Origin: Microlunatus elymi
GTDB taxonomy: Bacteria > Actinomycetota > Actinomycetes > Propionibacteriales > Propionibacteriaceae
Length of the DNA stretch: 64,000 bases
Direction of reading: 5' to 3'
Assembly: GCF_007362775.1 (NCBI RefSeq)
Contig: NZ_CP041692.1
Span: 1,984,001-2,048,000 of the forward strand
The notes under the pieces were generated by a model. It did not search any database and was not told the origin of the DNA. It saw only the letters and a list, made by a program, of their open reading frames with translations. How positions within the stretch are numbered: position 1 is the first letter of the stretch; each line of letters starts with the position of its first letter. A program made the translations under genes and the position numbers. Positions 53,101-62,008 of the stretch are shown here, piece by piece.

Positions 53101-54321
53101 TCAGGCCGCGGCGGCCGCGGTACGACGTGCGGTCAGCCGAGCCACCACCAGATGCAGGATCAGGGTTGCGGTGAGCACGATCGCGGCTACCCCCAACAAC
53201 TCGTACGGCGCCAGCCCGGCGGTCAGCGACGCGCCGCCGAGTCCGCTGCCGAGGGCAGATCCGAGCGAGATCGCACTCGCGTTCAGCGCCATCACGATCG
53301 CCGCGGACTGCGGTGCCATCGACGCCAGCCGGGCCTGCTGCGGCACCGCCGCGCCGCCGTTGCCGATGCCGGCCACGAAGAACCACACCAGTCCCAGCAC
53401 GGCAATTGCCGACAGTGACGCGACCTGGAAGGCGACCGCGCCGACCAGACTGTTCAGCAGCAACCCGATCAAGATCACCGTCAGCACCCGCAGTGGAGTG
53501 AACCGGTCGGCCAGCCGGCCGGTGAACGCGTTGCCGAGCATGCTGGCCAAGCCGTAGCCGAACATGATCAAGATGATCATCCAGCCGGCTCGATGGGTCG
53601 GACCCAGGATCAGCACCGCATAGGTGAAGCAGGTGTAGCTGGCGCACAGGATCCCTGTGGTGACAAGGAGTCCGGCCACCAGCCGCGGCTGTCGCAACGG
53701 CGTCAGCCGCTCCGCCAGGGTGGTCACCGGCAACCGGAGATGGGGAAGTTTGATCATGATGCCGATCAACGCGATCGTGCCGACCACGGCGACCATGATC
53801 AACGGGAAGCGCCAGCTCGACTGGCCGAGCAGCAGCCCGACCGGCACTCCCAACGCGGTGGCCGTCATCCAGCCGCCGAGCACGAAGGACAGCGCCTTGC
53901 CGCGATGTTGTTCGGGGGCGAGGTGGATCACGTAGGAGGAGATGGCTGCGTTGAGCAGGCTGGCGCCGAGAGCGGCGACGACTCGACCGGACAGCGCCAC
54001 CGAATAGCCAGGGGCAAGACCGACGATCAGGTTGCCGAGGACGAAGACGGCCAGCGACAGCACGATCGTCCGCCGGCGTTCCCAGCCGCTGGTGGCCGCA
54101 CCGAGCACCGGCGCGGCGATCGCAGAGGTGAGCGCGAACACCGAGACCAGCTGGCCGGCCAGCGCCTCGGTCACGCTCAGGTCGGCGGCGATCTTGGGCA
54201 GCAGACCGGCCAGCACGTAGCCGTCGATGCCGGTGGAAAAGGTCGCCACCGCAAGCCAGATCAGCGAACGATAGGGCAGCGGCGAGGTCGTCGTCGCCGT
54301 CATCGGCTGGGTTGTGTTCAC
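53101..54321 (-). CDS. MFS transporter (DHA1, AraJ/PbuE-like)
   Basis: A 406-residue twelve-segment major facilitator. Family features: N-terminal WLAVATFSTGIDGYVLAGLLPKIAADLSVTEALAGQLVSVFAL, and motif A region AAPVLGAATSGWERRRTIVLSL. Such proteins export sugars, purines or drugs. The substrate is unknown. It is separated from the FAD monooxygenase by the long inverted repeat and a 120-bp upstream region. Confidence 0.85.
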   Translation of the reverse strand: MNTTQPMTATTTSPLPYRSLIWLAVATFSTGIDGYVLAGLLPKIAADLSVTEALAGQLVSVFALTSAIAAPVLGAATSGWERRRTIVLSLAVFVLGNLIVGLAPGYSVALSGRVVAALGASLLNAAISSYVIHLAPEQHRGKALSFVLGGWMTATALGVPVGLLLGQSSWRFPLIMVAVVGTIALIGIMIKLPHLRLPVTTLAERLTPLRQPRLVAGLLVTTGILCASYTCFTYAVLILGPTHRAGWMIILIMFGYGLASMLGNAFTGRLADRFTPLRVLTVILIGLLLNSLVGAVAFQVASLSAIAVLGLVWFFVAGIGNGGAAVPQQARLASMAPQSAAIVMALNASAISLGSALGSGLGGASLTAGLAPYELLGVAAIVLTATLILHLVVARLTARRTAAAAA

Positions 54322-54442
54322 CGGTGAATCCGATTCATCTCGTACTCGGCAAGAGTTGTCAGGTTAGCGGCAACGGCCCGTCCGCGGTCAATCGTTTAGG
54401 TTCTGTTCGCAAGCTGGACTCATCGACGGTCGGCCCCGGGGA

Positions 54443-54524
54443 GATGACAAGGATCCTGCACCAGTGACCCCGAACCCCTCGAAAACGGCGGCCAGGACCC
54501 GACTGGTGCAGGATTCTTGTCATC
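54443..54524. repeat. Long inverted repeat, 23-bp arms
   Basis: GATGACAAGGATCCTGCACC (from 54443) with the arm ending at 54465 pairs with the arm 54502-54524, with one G-U position in 23. A 36-bp centre separates them. It begins five bases after the stop of the FAD monooxygenase, so it could be that gene's terminator, but it is longer than any other terminator here and its centre is GC/C-rich. It looks like a dispersed palindromic element. Confidence 0.85.
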
Positions 54525-54528
54525 GAGG

Positions 54529-55737
54529 TCAACTCATGGCCGACTCGGCGTAGTCGGGCAGCTCGATGTCGGTGGCGAACTTGTCGGTCATCCTCATCAT
54601 CAGCCCGAACAGCGTCCGGTTGCGGAAGGTCAGGTCACGCAGCTTGATCCGCAGCCGGCTCGGTGGCGCCAGAAACGGTCCGGCGCTGCCCGACCGGGCG
54701 ACCTTCGCGTAGCGGTGCATGATCCGGTCGTACCCGGCGAGTGCTGCATTCAGATCGCCGTTCGCGGTGGCCAGTTCGCCGGCCAGTACGTAGGCGCCGA
54801 CGACGGACATGCCGGTGCCGAAGCCACCGAGGGTGTTGCCGTAGGCGGAGTCGCCGACCAGCACCACCCGGGGACGGGTGTAGCTGTCCATCCGGACCCG
54901 GTTGATCCCGTCCAGGTAGAACTCCTCCGCGTCGGCCAACCCGGCCAGCATTTCCGGCACCCGCCAGCCGACATCGGCGTACCGGTCCATGATCAACTTC
55001 TTCTGCTGCCCGATGTCGCCGCGGACGTAGGCGTTCTTCGGCGCGGAGAAGACGTACAGGTTGGGTGCCTTCGGCCCGCCGATCGCCGCCAACCGTCCCG
55101 GCACGTTGTACCAATAACCGATCGCCCGGCCGCGTCGATTGTAATCGCCGGATTTGATTCGATCATGGTCACCGGACTCGATCGCCGCCGCGGAGTTGCT
55201 GCCGACCACCGCGTAGCAGTTGCCGAGGAACTCGACGAAATCGTCCTCCGGACCGAACGCCAGCCGCCGGACGCCGGAGTGGATGCCGTCCGCGCCGACC
55301 ACCAGGTCGTAGCTGTCCCGGCGGCCGCTGCGCAGCTCGACCTCGACCCGATCGGCGTACGAGGTCAGTGCGGTGATCCGATCATCGAAGACGTACTCGG
55401 CAGTGTCGGCGGTGCGTTCGTACAGCAGCCGGCCGAGATCACCGCGCAGCACCTCCACGTCGCCGCCGGTGAACTCATGCGGGATCACCGCCCGGACGTG
55501 GCCCGCGGCATCCACGATGTGCTGGTCGACCGGAGCCGGCCGAATCGCCTGGATGTCATCCCACAGACCCATCCGCTCCAGCACCAGCCGATGCGTCGCA
55601 CCCTTGAAGTCGACTGCCTGGCCACCGGCCCGGACGGTCGGCGCCTGCTCGACGACGGTCACCTGATGGCCCTGCCGCACCAGCCAGTAGGCCACCGCGG
55701 GCCCGGCGATGCTTGCCCCCGAAATCAGCACCTTCAT
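54529..55737 (-). CDS. FAD-dependent monooxygenase (TetX/PHBH class)
   Basis: A 402-residue group A flavoprotein monooxygenase. Motifs: FAD-binding KVLISGASIAGPAVAYWL (residues 2-19), the DG motif in YDLVVGADGIHSGVRR and the GD motif in RVVLVGDSAYGNTLGGFGTG. Relatives hydroxylate aromatic compounds or inactivate tetracyclines and rifamycins; the substrate is unknown. AAGGGG spacing favours the ATG at 55737 over 55746. Divergent from the TetR gene with a nested operator between them. Confidence 0.88.
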   Translation of the reverse strand: MKVLISGASIAGPAVAYWLVRQGHQVTVVEQAPTVRAGGQAVDFKGATHRLVLERMGLWDDIQAIRPAPVDQHIVDAAGHVRAVIPHEFTGGDVEVLRGDLGRLLYERTADTAEYVFDDRITALTSYADRVEVELRSGRRDSYDLVVGADGIHSGVRRLAFGPEDDFVEFLGNCYAVVGSNSAAAIESGDHDRIKSGDYNRRGRAIGYWYNVPGRLAAIGGPKAPNLYVFSAPKNAYVRGDIGQQKKLIMDRYADVGWRVPEMLAGLADAEEFYLDGINRVRMDSYTRPRVVLVGDSAYGNTLGGFGTGMSVVGAYVLAGELATANGDLNAALAGYDRIMHRYAKVARSGSAGPFLAPPSRLRIKLRDLTFRNRTLFGLMMRMTDKFATDIELPDYAESAMS

Positions 55738-55762
55738 GATCAACATCCCCTTGTCGGATCAG

Positions 55763-55806
55763 AACTGTGTCTACCGGAAACAGATTAGTATCTGGTAGAC
55801 ACAGTT
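55763..55806. promoter_or_regulatory. Nested TetR operator in divergent promoter
   Basis: AACTGTGTCTACC (55763-55775) and GGTAGACACAGTT (55794-55806) are perfect 13-bp arms. Between them lies a second small palindrome CAGAT-TAGT-ATCTG. The arrangement suits two TetR dimers regulating both the monooxygenase and the regulator itself. Confidence 0.7.
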
Positions 55807-55827
55807 GGCAAGGGGTGAAGTGCACAA

Positions 55828-56511
55828 ATGTCAAACGAGTCGGTGGCCGCCGTGCTGTGGTCCGAGCCCACGCTCGGCAGCCGTGGCCCGAAACCGCGGG
55901 TCGATCGCGCGCTGATCGTGGCGACGGCGATCCGGATCGCCGATGCCGAAGGGATCGAGGCGGCGTCGATGCAGCGGATCGCGGGCGAGGTCGGCGTGAC
56001 CAAGATGGCGCTCTACCGGCACGTGCCGGCAAGAGCCGAACTGGTCGCGCTGATGATCGAGGCCGCGATGGGGCCGGCGCCGGATACGTCCGGTTCGTGG
56101 CAACAGGGGTTGCGAGCCTGGGCCGACGCGATCCGAGCGGGTTTCGGGACGCATCGCTGGTTGTCCGCGGCCGCGTCCGGCGGCAGGCTGATCGGGCCCA
56201 ACGAACTCGGCTGGATGGAGGCCGGCCTGGCCGCACTCGACGAGTTGGAGCTGACGGCGGCGGAGCGGCTGGACACCCTGGTGCTGGTCAGTTCGCACGT
56301 ACGCGGGATCGTTCAGCAGCAGGGTGCCGACGATCCGGAGCAGGCGATCGGGGCGCCGCTGGCGGCGGTGGTCGGGGACCGGGCCGCCGACTTTCCGCTG
56401 AGCATCGGGGCCTTCGCCGCATCGGCCGAAGCCGGACAGACCGACCAGGCCTACGAGTACGGCCTCCAGCGGATCCTCGCCGGAGTCGAGGCGCTGGTCA
56501 GCGACCGCTGA
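55828..56511 (+). CDS. TetR family regulator (TetR_C type)
   Basis: A 227-residue TetR protein with HTH at about residues 35-75 (IEAASMQRIAGEVGVTKMALYRHVPARAELVALMIEAA) and a ligand-binding C-terminal domain of TetR_C type (about 85-220). It faces the FAD monooxygenase and probably represses it until a substrate or drug binds. The wide C-terminal domain has WADAIRAGFGTHRWLSAAAS and a terminal EYGLQRILAGVEALV. Confidence 0.88.
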   Translation: MSNESVAAVLWSEPTLGSRGPKPRVDRALIVATAIRIADAEGIEAASMQRIAGEVGVTKMALYRHVPARAELVALMIEAAMGPAPDTSGSWQQGLRAWADAIRAGFGTHRWLSAAASGGRLIGPNELGWMEAGLAALDELELTAAERLDTLVLVSSHVRGIVQQQGADDPEQAIGAPLAAVVGDRAADFPLSIGAFAASAEAGQTDQAYEYGLQRILAGVEALVSDR

Positions 56512-56524
56512 TGGCGAGCGTTGA

Positions 56525-56944
56525 TCACTCCGCGTCGAACGCTGCTTGCTCCCGCGCTTCGGGGATCGTCGGCTGGAAGAGTTCGATCGGATTCCCCGAC
56601 GGGTCCTCGGCCAGCGCTTGATTGCCGCCGATCCCGAAGACGATCTCGCTGCGGAACCGGACTCCGTGCTGCCGCAGCCGCTCGACGGTCTCGGCAAGGT
56701 CGTCCACCTCGAGCGCGAACCGGTTCCAGCCGCCCGGTCGCTGGGTCGTGCCGTCGGCCATCGGCCGGGAGCCGCCGCCCGGATGATCGGCAGCCACCGG
56801 CGAGGAAAGTGTCAGCCGCAGGTCACCGGCGGTCAGCATCGCGAACTCCGGCGCGGGATGCATGATCAGCCGGAAGCCGAGTTCGTCACGGTAGAAGTCG
56901 ACCGCGGCCTGGACGTCGTCGACGATGTAGCGAACGGTGGCCAT
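56525..56944 (-). CDS. VOC/glyoxalase superfamily protein
   Basis: A 139-residue VOC protein: MATVRYIVDDVQAAVDFYRDELGF, LRLTLSSPVAA, WNRFALEVDDLAETVERL and ALAEDPSGNPIELFQP, with the terminal Glu (ligand) kept. Close in pattern to bleomycin-resistance-like or lactoylglutathione lyase-like proteins. It ends 14 bp after the convergent TetR gene and starts 3 bp before the EF-G-like stop. Confidence 0.8.
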   Translation of the reverse strand: MATVRYIVDDVQAAVDFYRDELGFRLIMHPAPEFAMLTAGDLRLTLSSPVAADHPGGGSRPMADGTTQRPGGWNRFALEVDDLAETVERLRQHGVRFRSEIVFGIGGNQALAEDPSGNPIELFQPTIPEAREQAAFDAE

Positions 56945-56946
56945 GA

Positions 56947-59136
56947 TCAGCCGGCAAGGTCATACTGGGTGCCGGTACGGGTGAAGGTCGCGGCTCCGGC
57001 GGTCATCGCGCGAAGATCGACGGCGTACCGCAACAGCTCCGTGCGGGGCACCACCGCGCGGATCAGGGTCCGGCCCGGGCTGACCAGATCGGTGCCGTGG
57101 ACCCGGCCGCGGCGTCCGGACAGGTCCGCCAACACCGCGCCCAGGTGGTCGTCGGGCAGCAGCACCGACACCTCGTCCAGCGGTTCCAGCACCACCGTGC
57201 CGGCGTCGGCGGCTGCTTCCTTCAACGCCAGCGCGCCGGCGGTCTGGAAAGCCGCGTCGGAGGAGTCGACGCTGTGGGCCTTGCCGTCGACCAGGGTCGC
57301 CTTGATGTCGATCACCGGCTGTCGATCCTCGGTGACACCGCGTTGCATTTGCTCCCGGATCCCCTTCTCGACGCTGGGGATGAACTGATGCGGAACCGCC
57401 CCACCGAACACCTTCGACTCGAAGACGAAGCCGCTGCCCCGAGGCAACGGCTCGAATTCGACCTGACAGATCGCGTACTGGCCATGGCCACCGGACTGCT
57501 TGACGTGCCGCCCGGTGGCCTTGGTCGACCCGGCCAGTGTCACCCGCAGCGGGACCCTCACCGGTTCGGTGTCGACCTCCGCTCCGCCCGCCCGCAGCCG
57601 GGACAGCAACACGTCGGCATGTGCCTCGCCCATGCACCAGACCACTGTCTGGTGGGTCTCCGAATTTCGTTCCAGCCGCAACGTCGGGTCGGCGGCCACC
57701 AACCGGGCCAGGCTTCGTACCAGCGCGTCCTCGTCGCTGCGGCTGTGCGCCACGATCGCGATCGGCAGCTGCGGCTCGGGCAGATCCCAGATCTCCAGCA
57801 GCAGCGGATGGTCCTTGGCCGAGATGGTGTCACCGGTCTCCGCCGTCTCCAGTTTGGTCAGCACGCAGATGTCGCCGGCCACGCAGGACTGGATCTCCCG
57901 CAACGTCGCGCCGAGTGGCGAGAAGAGGTGGTTGATCCGCTCGTCGTCGTCGTGTTCCTCCTCGTCCGGCCCGGCATCGTCGTCGGCGCCGGGATTGGCC
58001 GAGGTGGCCGGCAGTCCGGCCAGATGATGCCCGCTGATGTGCACCGAGACATCCGGACGCAGGGTGCCGGAGAACACGCGTACCAAGGAGACCCGGCCGA
58101 CATAGGCGTCGGCCGAGGTGTGTACGACCTCGGCCGCCAGTGGTCCGCCGGGATCGGTCGTCAGTGGCGGATGCGGCCCGCCGTGCAGCCGCGACACCGG
58201 TTGCGGACGTCGTTCCAGCGGGCAGCCGAGACCGCCGGCCAGCACCTCCAGCAGCGCATCCAGCCCGATCCCCGCCGGCGCGCAGACCGGGATCACCGGA
58301 TAGAAGTTGCCGCGGGCGACAGCCGTCTCCAGGTCGGCGATCAGAGTGTCGACCTCGATCGTTTCGCCGCCCAGGTAGCGATCCATCAGGGTCTCGTCCT
58401 CGGACTGTTCGATGATGCCCTCGATCAGCTCGGCGCGAGCGTCGTCGGCGTTGCCGGACGGGGCATGGTCGGCCGGGGTCTGGGAGAGCAGTCCGTAGAG
58501 TCCGGTGACCCCCTTGGCATCGTTGTTCGGGCCGTCCTCGCGGATCGGCAGATAGAGCGGCACCACGCCGCCGCCGAACGCCTGCCGACAGGCCGCGACG
58601 GTGGCCTCCGGATCGGCCCGCGGGTGGTCGACCTGGGTGATGACGACCGCACGGGGCATGCCGACCGCCGCGCATTCCTCCCACTCGGTGATCGTCTTCG
58701 GATCGATGGCTCCCTCGCCGCCGCGCTGACCGGACACCTCGGTCGCCGAGATCACGAACAGGGCCGCGTCCGCGGCCCGCAGCCCGGCCCGCAACTCACC
58801 GACCAGATCCGGGTATCCGGGGGTGTCGATCAGGTTGATCTTGACGCCCTCACAGAACAGCGGCGCGACCGCGATCGACACCGAACGCTGCTGCCGGATC
58901 GCGGCCGGATCATGATCACAAACCGTGTTGCCGTCGACGACGGTGCCGGCCCGATTGATCACCCCGGTGTGCGCCAGCAGCGCCTCGGCCAGGGTCGTCT
59001 TGCCGGCGCCGGACGGGCCGACCAGCGCGATGTTGCGAATCGTGGCCGGATCGTCGGGCGCCAGTTCGCCCGATCTGCCCTTCGTCCGCGCGCCGGAACT
59101 CTTCGTTCCCGCTTGAGGTTCTGTCTTGACGGCCAT
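56947..59136 (-). CDS. Elongation factor G-like GTPase (FusA2/EF-G2 type)
   Basis: A 729-residue EF-G-like protein with domains I-V. The G1 motif is GPSGAGKTT (residues 40-48), unlike AHIDAGKTT of true EF-G; G3 is DTPGYPD and G4 is TQVDHPR (unusual). The domain I insert has a Glu/Asp-rich loop (GADDDAGPDEEEHDDDE). Domain IV reads KQSGGHGQYAICQVEFEP and PHQFIPSVEKGI. These proteins are duplicated EF-G paralogues of uncertain role, not the main translocase. GGAGGGGT precedes the ATG at 59136. Confidence 0.88.
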   Translation of the reverse strand: MAVKTEPQAGTKSSGARTKGRSGELAPDDPATIRNIALVGPSGAGKTTLAEALLAHTGVINRAGTVVDGNTVCDHDPAAIRQQRSVSIAVAPLFCEGVKINLIDTPGYPDLVGELRAGLRAADAALFVISATEVSGQRGGEGAIDPKTITEWEECAAVGMPRAVVITQVDHPRADPEATVAACRQAFGGGVVPLYLPIREDGPNNDAKGVTGLYGLLSQTPADHAPSGNADDARAELIEGIIEQSEDETLMDRYLGGETIEVDTLIADLETAVARGNFYPVIPVCAPAGIGLDALLEVLAGGLGCPLERRPQPVSRLHGGPHPPLTTDPGGPLAAEVVHTSADAYVGRVSLVRVFSGTLRPDVSVHISGHHLAGLPATSANPGADDDAGPDEEEHDDDERINHLFSPLGATLREIQSCVAGDICVLTKLETAETGDTISAKDHPLLLEIWDLPEPQLPIAIVAHSRSDEDALVRSLARLVAADPTLRLERNSETHQTVVWCMGEAHADVLLSRLRAGGAEVDTEPVRVPLRVTLAGSTKATGRHVKQSGGHGQYAICQVEFEPLPRGSGFVFESKVFGGAVPHQFIPSVEKGIREQMQRGVTEDRQPVIDIKATLVDGKAHSVDSSDAAFQTAGALALKEAAADAGTVVLEPLDEVSVLLPDDHLGAVLADLSGRRGRVHGTDLVSPGRTLIRAVVPRTELLRYAVDLRAMTAGAATFTRTGTQYDLAG

Positions 59137-59288
59137 CGACGACCACCCCTCCGCACCATCGCAGCGCAACCCCGGACGTCCCCGCGTCCTGGCCCCATGA
59201 CACTCCGGTTGCCGTCCGCCCGCAAGGGTTCGCGGCAGTCGGCCCGGACAAAGCGGATGCCGATCCACGGACCGAATCGTCGGGACGG

Positions 59289-60059
59289 TCAGTGGTGCCG
59301 ATCGATCTCGGTGGCGATCTTGTCGAAGCCGCGATCGGCGGCCAGTTGCCTGGGCAACCGCCCGTTGCCGTCCGGGAGCGACGGATCAGCTCCCGCGGCC
59401 AACAGCATCCGCACGGCTTCGACGTAGCGGTCGGAGCCGGTGCCGAGCACGATCGCCTCGTGCAGCGCGGTCCAGCCGAGGTTGTTGACGTGGTTGACCG
59501 GTACGCCGGCGTCGATCAGGATCCGGATGGTCTCCAGTTGCGCGTGCTCACCGGCCGGGATCAGCGCGGTGCCGCCGTACCGGTTGATGCTCTTGACGTC
59601 GGCACCATGCTCCAGCGTCAGCTTCAGGATCTCGTCGAGTCCCTCGGCACCGGCGTAGAGGAAGGCCGAATCCCGGATCGAGTCCTCGGCGTCGGGATCG
59701 GCACCGGCCTCCAACAGTGCCCGCACGATCGCGACCCGGTTCGCCCGAGTCGCGATCAGCAGCACCGGCCGGTCGGCCTGGCTGCGGGCATCCGGGTCGG
59801 CACCCTCGGCCAGTGCCTTTCGTACGGAGTCCAGGTCGCCCGAGCGAGTGGCCCGGATCAGGTCCCGGTTCGCCGCCGCCCGACTGCGTCCCGATGGCCG
59901 AGCTGTCGGAGTCGGCTCCGTCGGCTGCGGCGTACCCGCCGAGGATTTGCTGGCAGGCGGCCGATCCGGCCCGGAGGTCGGGCCGGTGCACGCCGACAGG
60001 ATCAACGCTACGGCCGCCAGCGGTATCAAGATCCGGCGCCGGCGGGGGAATCGAGTCAT
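59289..60059 (-). CDS. Ankyrin-repeat lipoprotein
   Basis: A 256-residue lipoprotein: signal MTRFPRRRRILIPLAAVALILSAC with lipobox ILSAC, a Pro/Thr/Ser-rich linker, then five or so ankyrin repeats (for example NRDLIRATRSGDLDSVRKAL, AIVRALLEAGADPDAED, LDEILKLTLEHGADVKS, LETIRILIDAGVPVNHVN, YVEAVRMLLAAGADP). It is likely anchored outside the membrane and binds a partner protein. It lies 17 bp downstream of the HbpS-like gene in the same direction, so they are probably co-transcribed. Confidence 0.85.
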   Translation of the reverse strand: MTRFPRRRRILIPLAAVALILSACTGPTSGPDRPPASKSSAGTPQPTEPTPTARPSGRSRAAANRDLIRATRSGDLDSVRKALAEGADPDARSQADRPVLLIATRANRVAIVRALLEAGADPDAEDSIRDSAFLYAGAEGLDEILKLTLEHGADVKSINRYGGTALIPAGEHAQLETIRILIDAGVPVNHVNNLGWTALHEAIVLGTGSDRYVEAVRMLLAAGADPSLPDGNGRLPRQLAADRGFDKIATEIDRHH

Positions 60060-60076
60060 CCTGAGTCCGCTGCTGC

Positions 60077-60634
60077 TCACTTGGCGATCGCGGCCAGTCC
60101 GGCGGCGGCGCACTTCTGGTCCAGCATGCCGTCCGGCGCGCCCGCCACACCGATCCCGGCGATCGACGCCTTGCCCTGCTTGACCGAGACGCCGCCCGGC
60201 AGGAACAGGGTGTCCGGCAGATCGCGGAGCCCGCCCTTGTCGGCCCGTTCGACCAGATCGCTGGTGTCGGCGCCGAACGCCGCGGCGGTGTAGGCCTTCA
60301 GCCGGGACGACTCGATCGTGTGCTGGGCCGCGGTGTCTCCGCGTACGAAGGCCTGCAACTGTCCGGCACGGTCGACCACCGAAACACTGACGAAGCCGAG
60401 CCCGTCCGCCTTGCACTGGGTCAGCGCGGCCCGGGCCGCCGTCATCGCGGCGTCGTCGGTCACCCGCGGCAGGGTGACGGTGTTCTTCTTCGCCACCGTC
60501 ACCGGGGTGGCCGGCTTGTCCGCTCCGCGGCCCCGATCGGCGGGATCGGCGCTTGCGGCGGTGGCGCAACCGACCACGGTCAGGCCCAGTACGACGCCGG
60601 CAGCGGCGAGCGGAGCGAATCGGATCTTCTTCAC
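60077..60634 (-). CDS. HbpS/GlcG-like (DUF336) lipoprotein
   Basis: A 185-residue secreted protein of the GlcG/HbpS (DUF336) family: signal with lipobox TVVGC, then AAMTAARAALTQCKADGLGFVSVSVVDRAGQLQAFVRGD and IESSRLKAYTAAAFGADTSDL, the family core. In Streptomyces HbpS binds heme and controls the histidine kinase SenS. AAGGAG precedes the GTG at 60634. Divergent from a histidine kinase and NarL-type regulator, the HbpS/SenS/SenR layout. Heme-binding residues cannot be confirmed from sequence alone. Confidence 0.85.
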   Translation of the reverse strand: MKKIRFAPLAAAGVVLGLTVVGCATAASADPADRGRGADKPATPVTVAKKNTVTLPRVTDDAAMTAARAALTQCKADGLGFVSVSVVDRAGQLQAFVRGDTAAQHTIESSRLKAYTAAAFGADTSDLVERADKGGLRDLPDTLFLPGGVSVKQGKASIAGIGVAGAPDGMLDQKCAAAGLAAIAK

Positions 60635-60724
60635 GGCAATTCTCCTTGCAGGCTTGGGAAATCCAACGCACTCCATGCTGGTCGGCCAAGAACGAGGAGA
60701 CATCGAGCGATCGGCCAGGAACAG

Positions 60725-60742
60725 ATCAATCGAACGATTGAT
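60725..60742. promoter_or_regulatory. Palindromic site in HbpS-like/kinase divergent promoter
   Basis: ATCAATCG-AA-CGATTGAT is a perfect 18-bp palindrome in the 156-bp region between the HbpS-like gene and the kinase gene. Two near-identical direct repeats TCGGCCAAGAAC and TCGGCCAGGAAC (60682 and 60711) lie beside it. It is a candidate binding site for the NarL-type regulator. Confidence 0.5.
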
Positions 60743-60790
60743 GCGTTGCCGGGGCGGAATGCCTGCCTGCTGCGGCAATACTTGCCGGTG

Positions 60791-62008
60791 ATGTCGACCT
60801 CCCAAGCCCTCGCCAACCGGCCGGCCGAACTGCGCCGGATCGACCGGGTGGTGGACGTCGCGCTGTTCTTGATCACCGCGATCTGCGCGGCCCGCTTCGT
60901 CACCAACCACGGCCTGAGCACGCGCGGCACGGTGATCTTGGTCGCCGCCGGGGTCTGCCTGCTGGTGTACGCGCTCGGTGTCGTCGGCGAACCCTCGCCG
61001 CTGCGGCAGCGGGTCGCGATCACGGCGGCGGCGGTGATCTGGATCGGTCTGGTGATCAGCGCGTCCAGCTTCGCCTGGTGCGCGTTCCCGCTGTTCTTCG
61101 CGATCCACCGGGTGCATTCCGGGCGGACAGCGACCGTGCTGAACGCCGGCCTGGTGGCTGCGGTGGCGATCAGCCTGTATCTGTTGTCCGGCGGCCGGGA
61201 CTTCGGTCTGGTGATCGGGCCGATCGCCGGTGGAGTGGTGCTCTCGATGGCGTACGCGACTCTCGAGCGGCTGTTCGACGCCCGGCAGAAGTTGATCAAC
61301 GACCTGATCACGACCCGTGATCAACTCGCCGCCTCCGAACGCAACGCCGGCATGCTCACCGAGCGGCACCGGGTCGCGGTCGAGCTGCACGACACCGTCG
61401 TCCAGGGCACGGCCAGCGAGTTGCTGCTGCTGGAGGCCGCGGATCAGACCTGGGCAGAAGATGATCATGGTCCCGCCCGGACCTCGGTCCGGGAGGCGGA
61501 GCAGGTGCTCCGGGACAACCTCAGCGAGACCCGGCGGATGCTGCACCGGCTGGCCAGCGAGCGACTCAGTGGTCAGGATCTCGGCCCGGCCTTGCAGGAC
61601 CTCGCAGACGAAACCGGCGCCGAGCTGCAGCTGGTCGGCAATCGGCGGGCCTTGCCGGCCGAGGTCCAGCACGCGTTGCTGCGGGTCGCGCAGGAGGCGA
61701 TCACCAACGCCCGCAAGCACGCCGAGGCGTCCATGATCAAGATCACTCTGACCTTCCACCACGACGAGGTCGGTGTCGACGTCGCCGACAACGGCATCGG
61801 CTTCGACGCCGATCAACCGGGGGAATCGGATGAACCGGGCGAACCGGGGGAGCGGGGCGGTTACGGCCTGCGGGCGATGGCCTGGCGGGTGCAGAACCTG
61901 GGCGGCGAGTTCACCGTGGAGAGCCGGCCCGGCGGCACGGTCATCGCCGCCACCGTCCCGATCGACGACACTCCTGCCGACGTGCCCGATCCTGCCGGAG
62001 AGAACTGA
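60791..62008 (+). CDS. Two-component sensor histidine kinase (SenS-like)
   Basis: A 405-residue kinase with five or six membrane segments (residues about 25-165) and almost no extracellular loop, so a separate sensor protein would help. The HisKA_3 motif is VAVELHDTVVQG (H200) and the ATPase N box is VAQEAITNARKHAEA with ADNGIGFD. A Gly/Pro/Glu-rich short insert (GESDEPGEPGERGG) lies in the ATPase lid. It shares one base with the regulator gene. Best analogue: SenS, paired with the HbpS-like lipoprotein. Confidence 0.87.
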   Translation: MSTSQALANRPAELRRIDRVVDVALFLITAICAARFVTNHGLSTRGTVILVAAGVCLLVYALGVVGEPSPLRQRVAITAAAVIWIGLVISASSFAWCAFPLFFAIHRVHSGRTATVLNAGLVAAVAISLYLLSGGRDFGLVIGPIAGGVVLSMAYATLERLFDARQKLINDLITTRDQLAASERNAGMLTERHRVAVELHDTVVQGTASELLLLEAADQTWAEDDHGPARTSVREAEQVLRDNLSETRRMLHRLASERLSGQDLGPALQDLADETGAELQLVGNRRALPAEVQHALLRVAQEAITNARKHAEASMIKITLTFHHDEVGVDVADNGIGFDADQPGESDEPGEPGERGGYGLRAMAWRVQNLGGEFTVESRPGGTVIAATVPIDDTPADVPDPAGEN

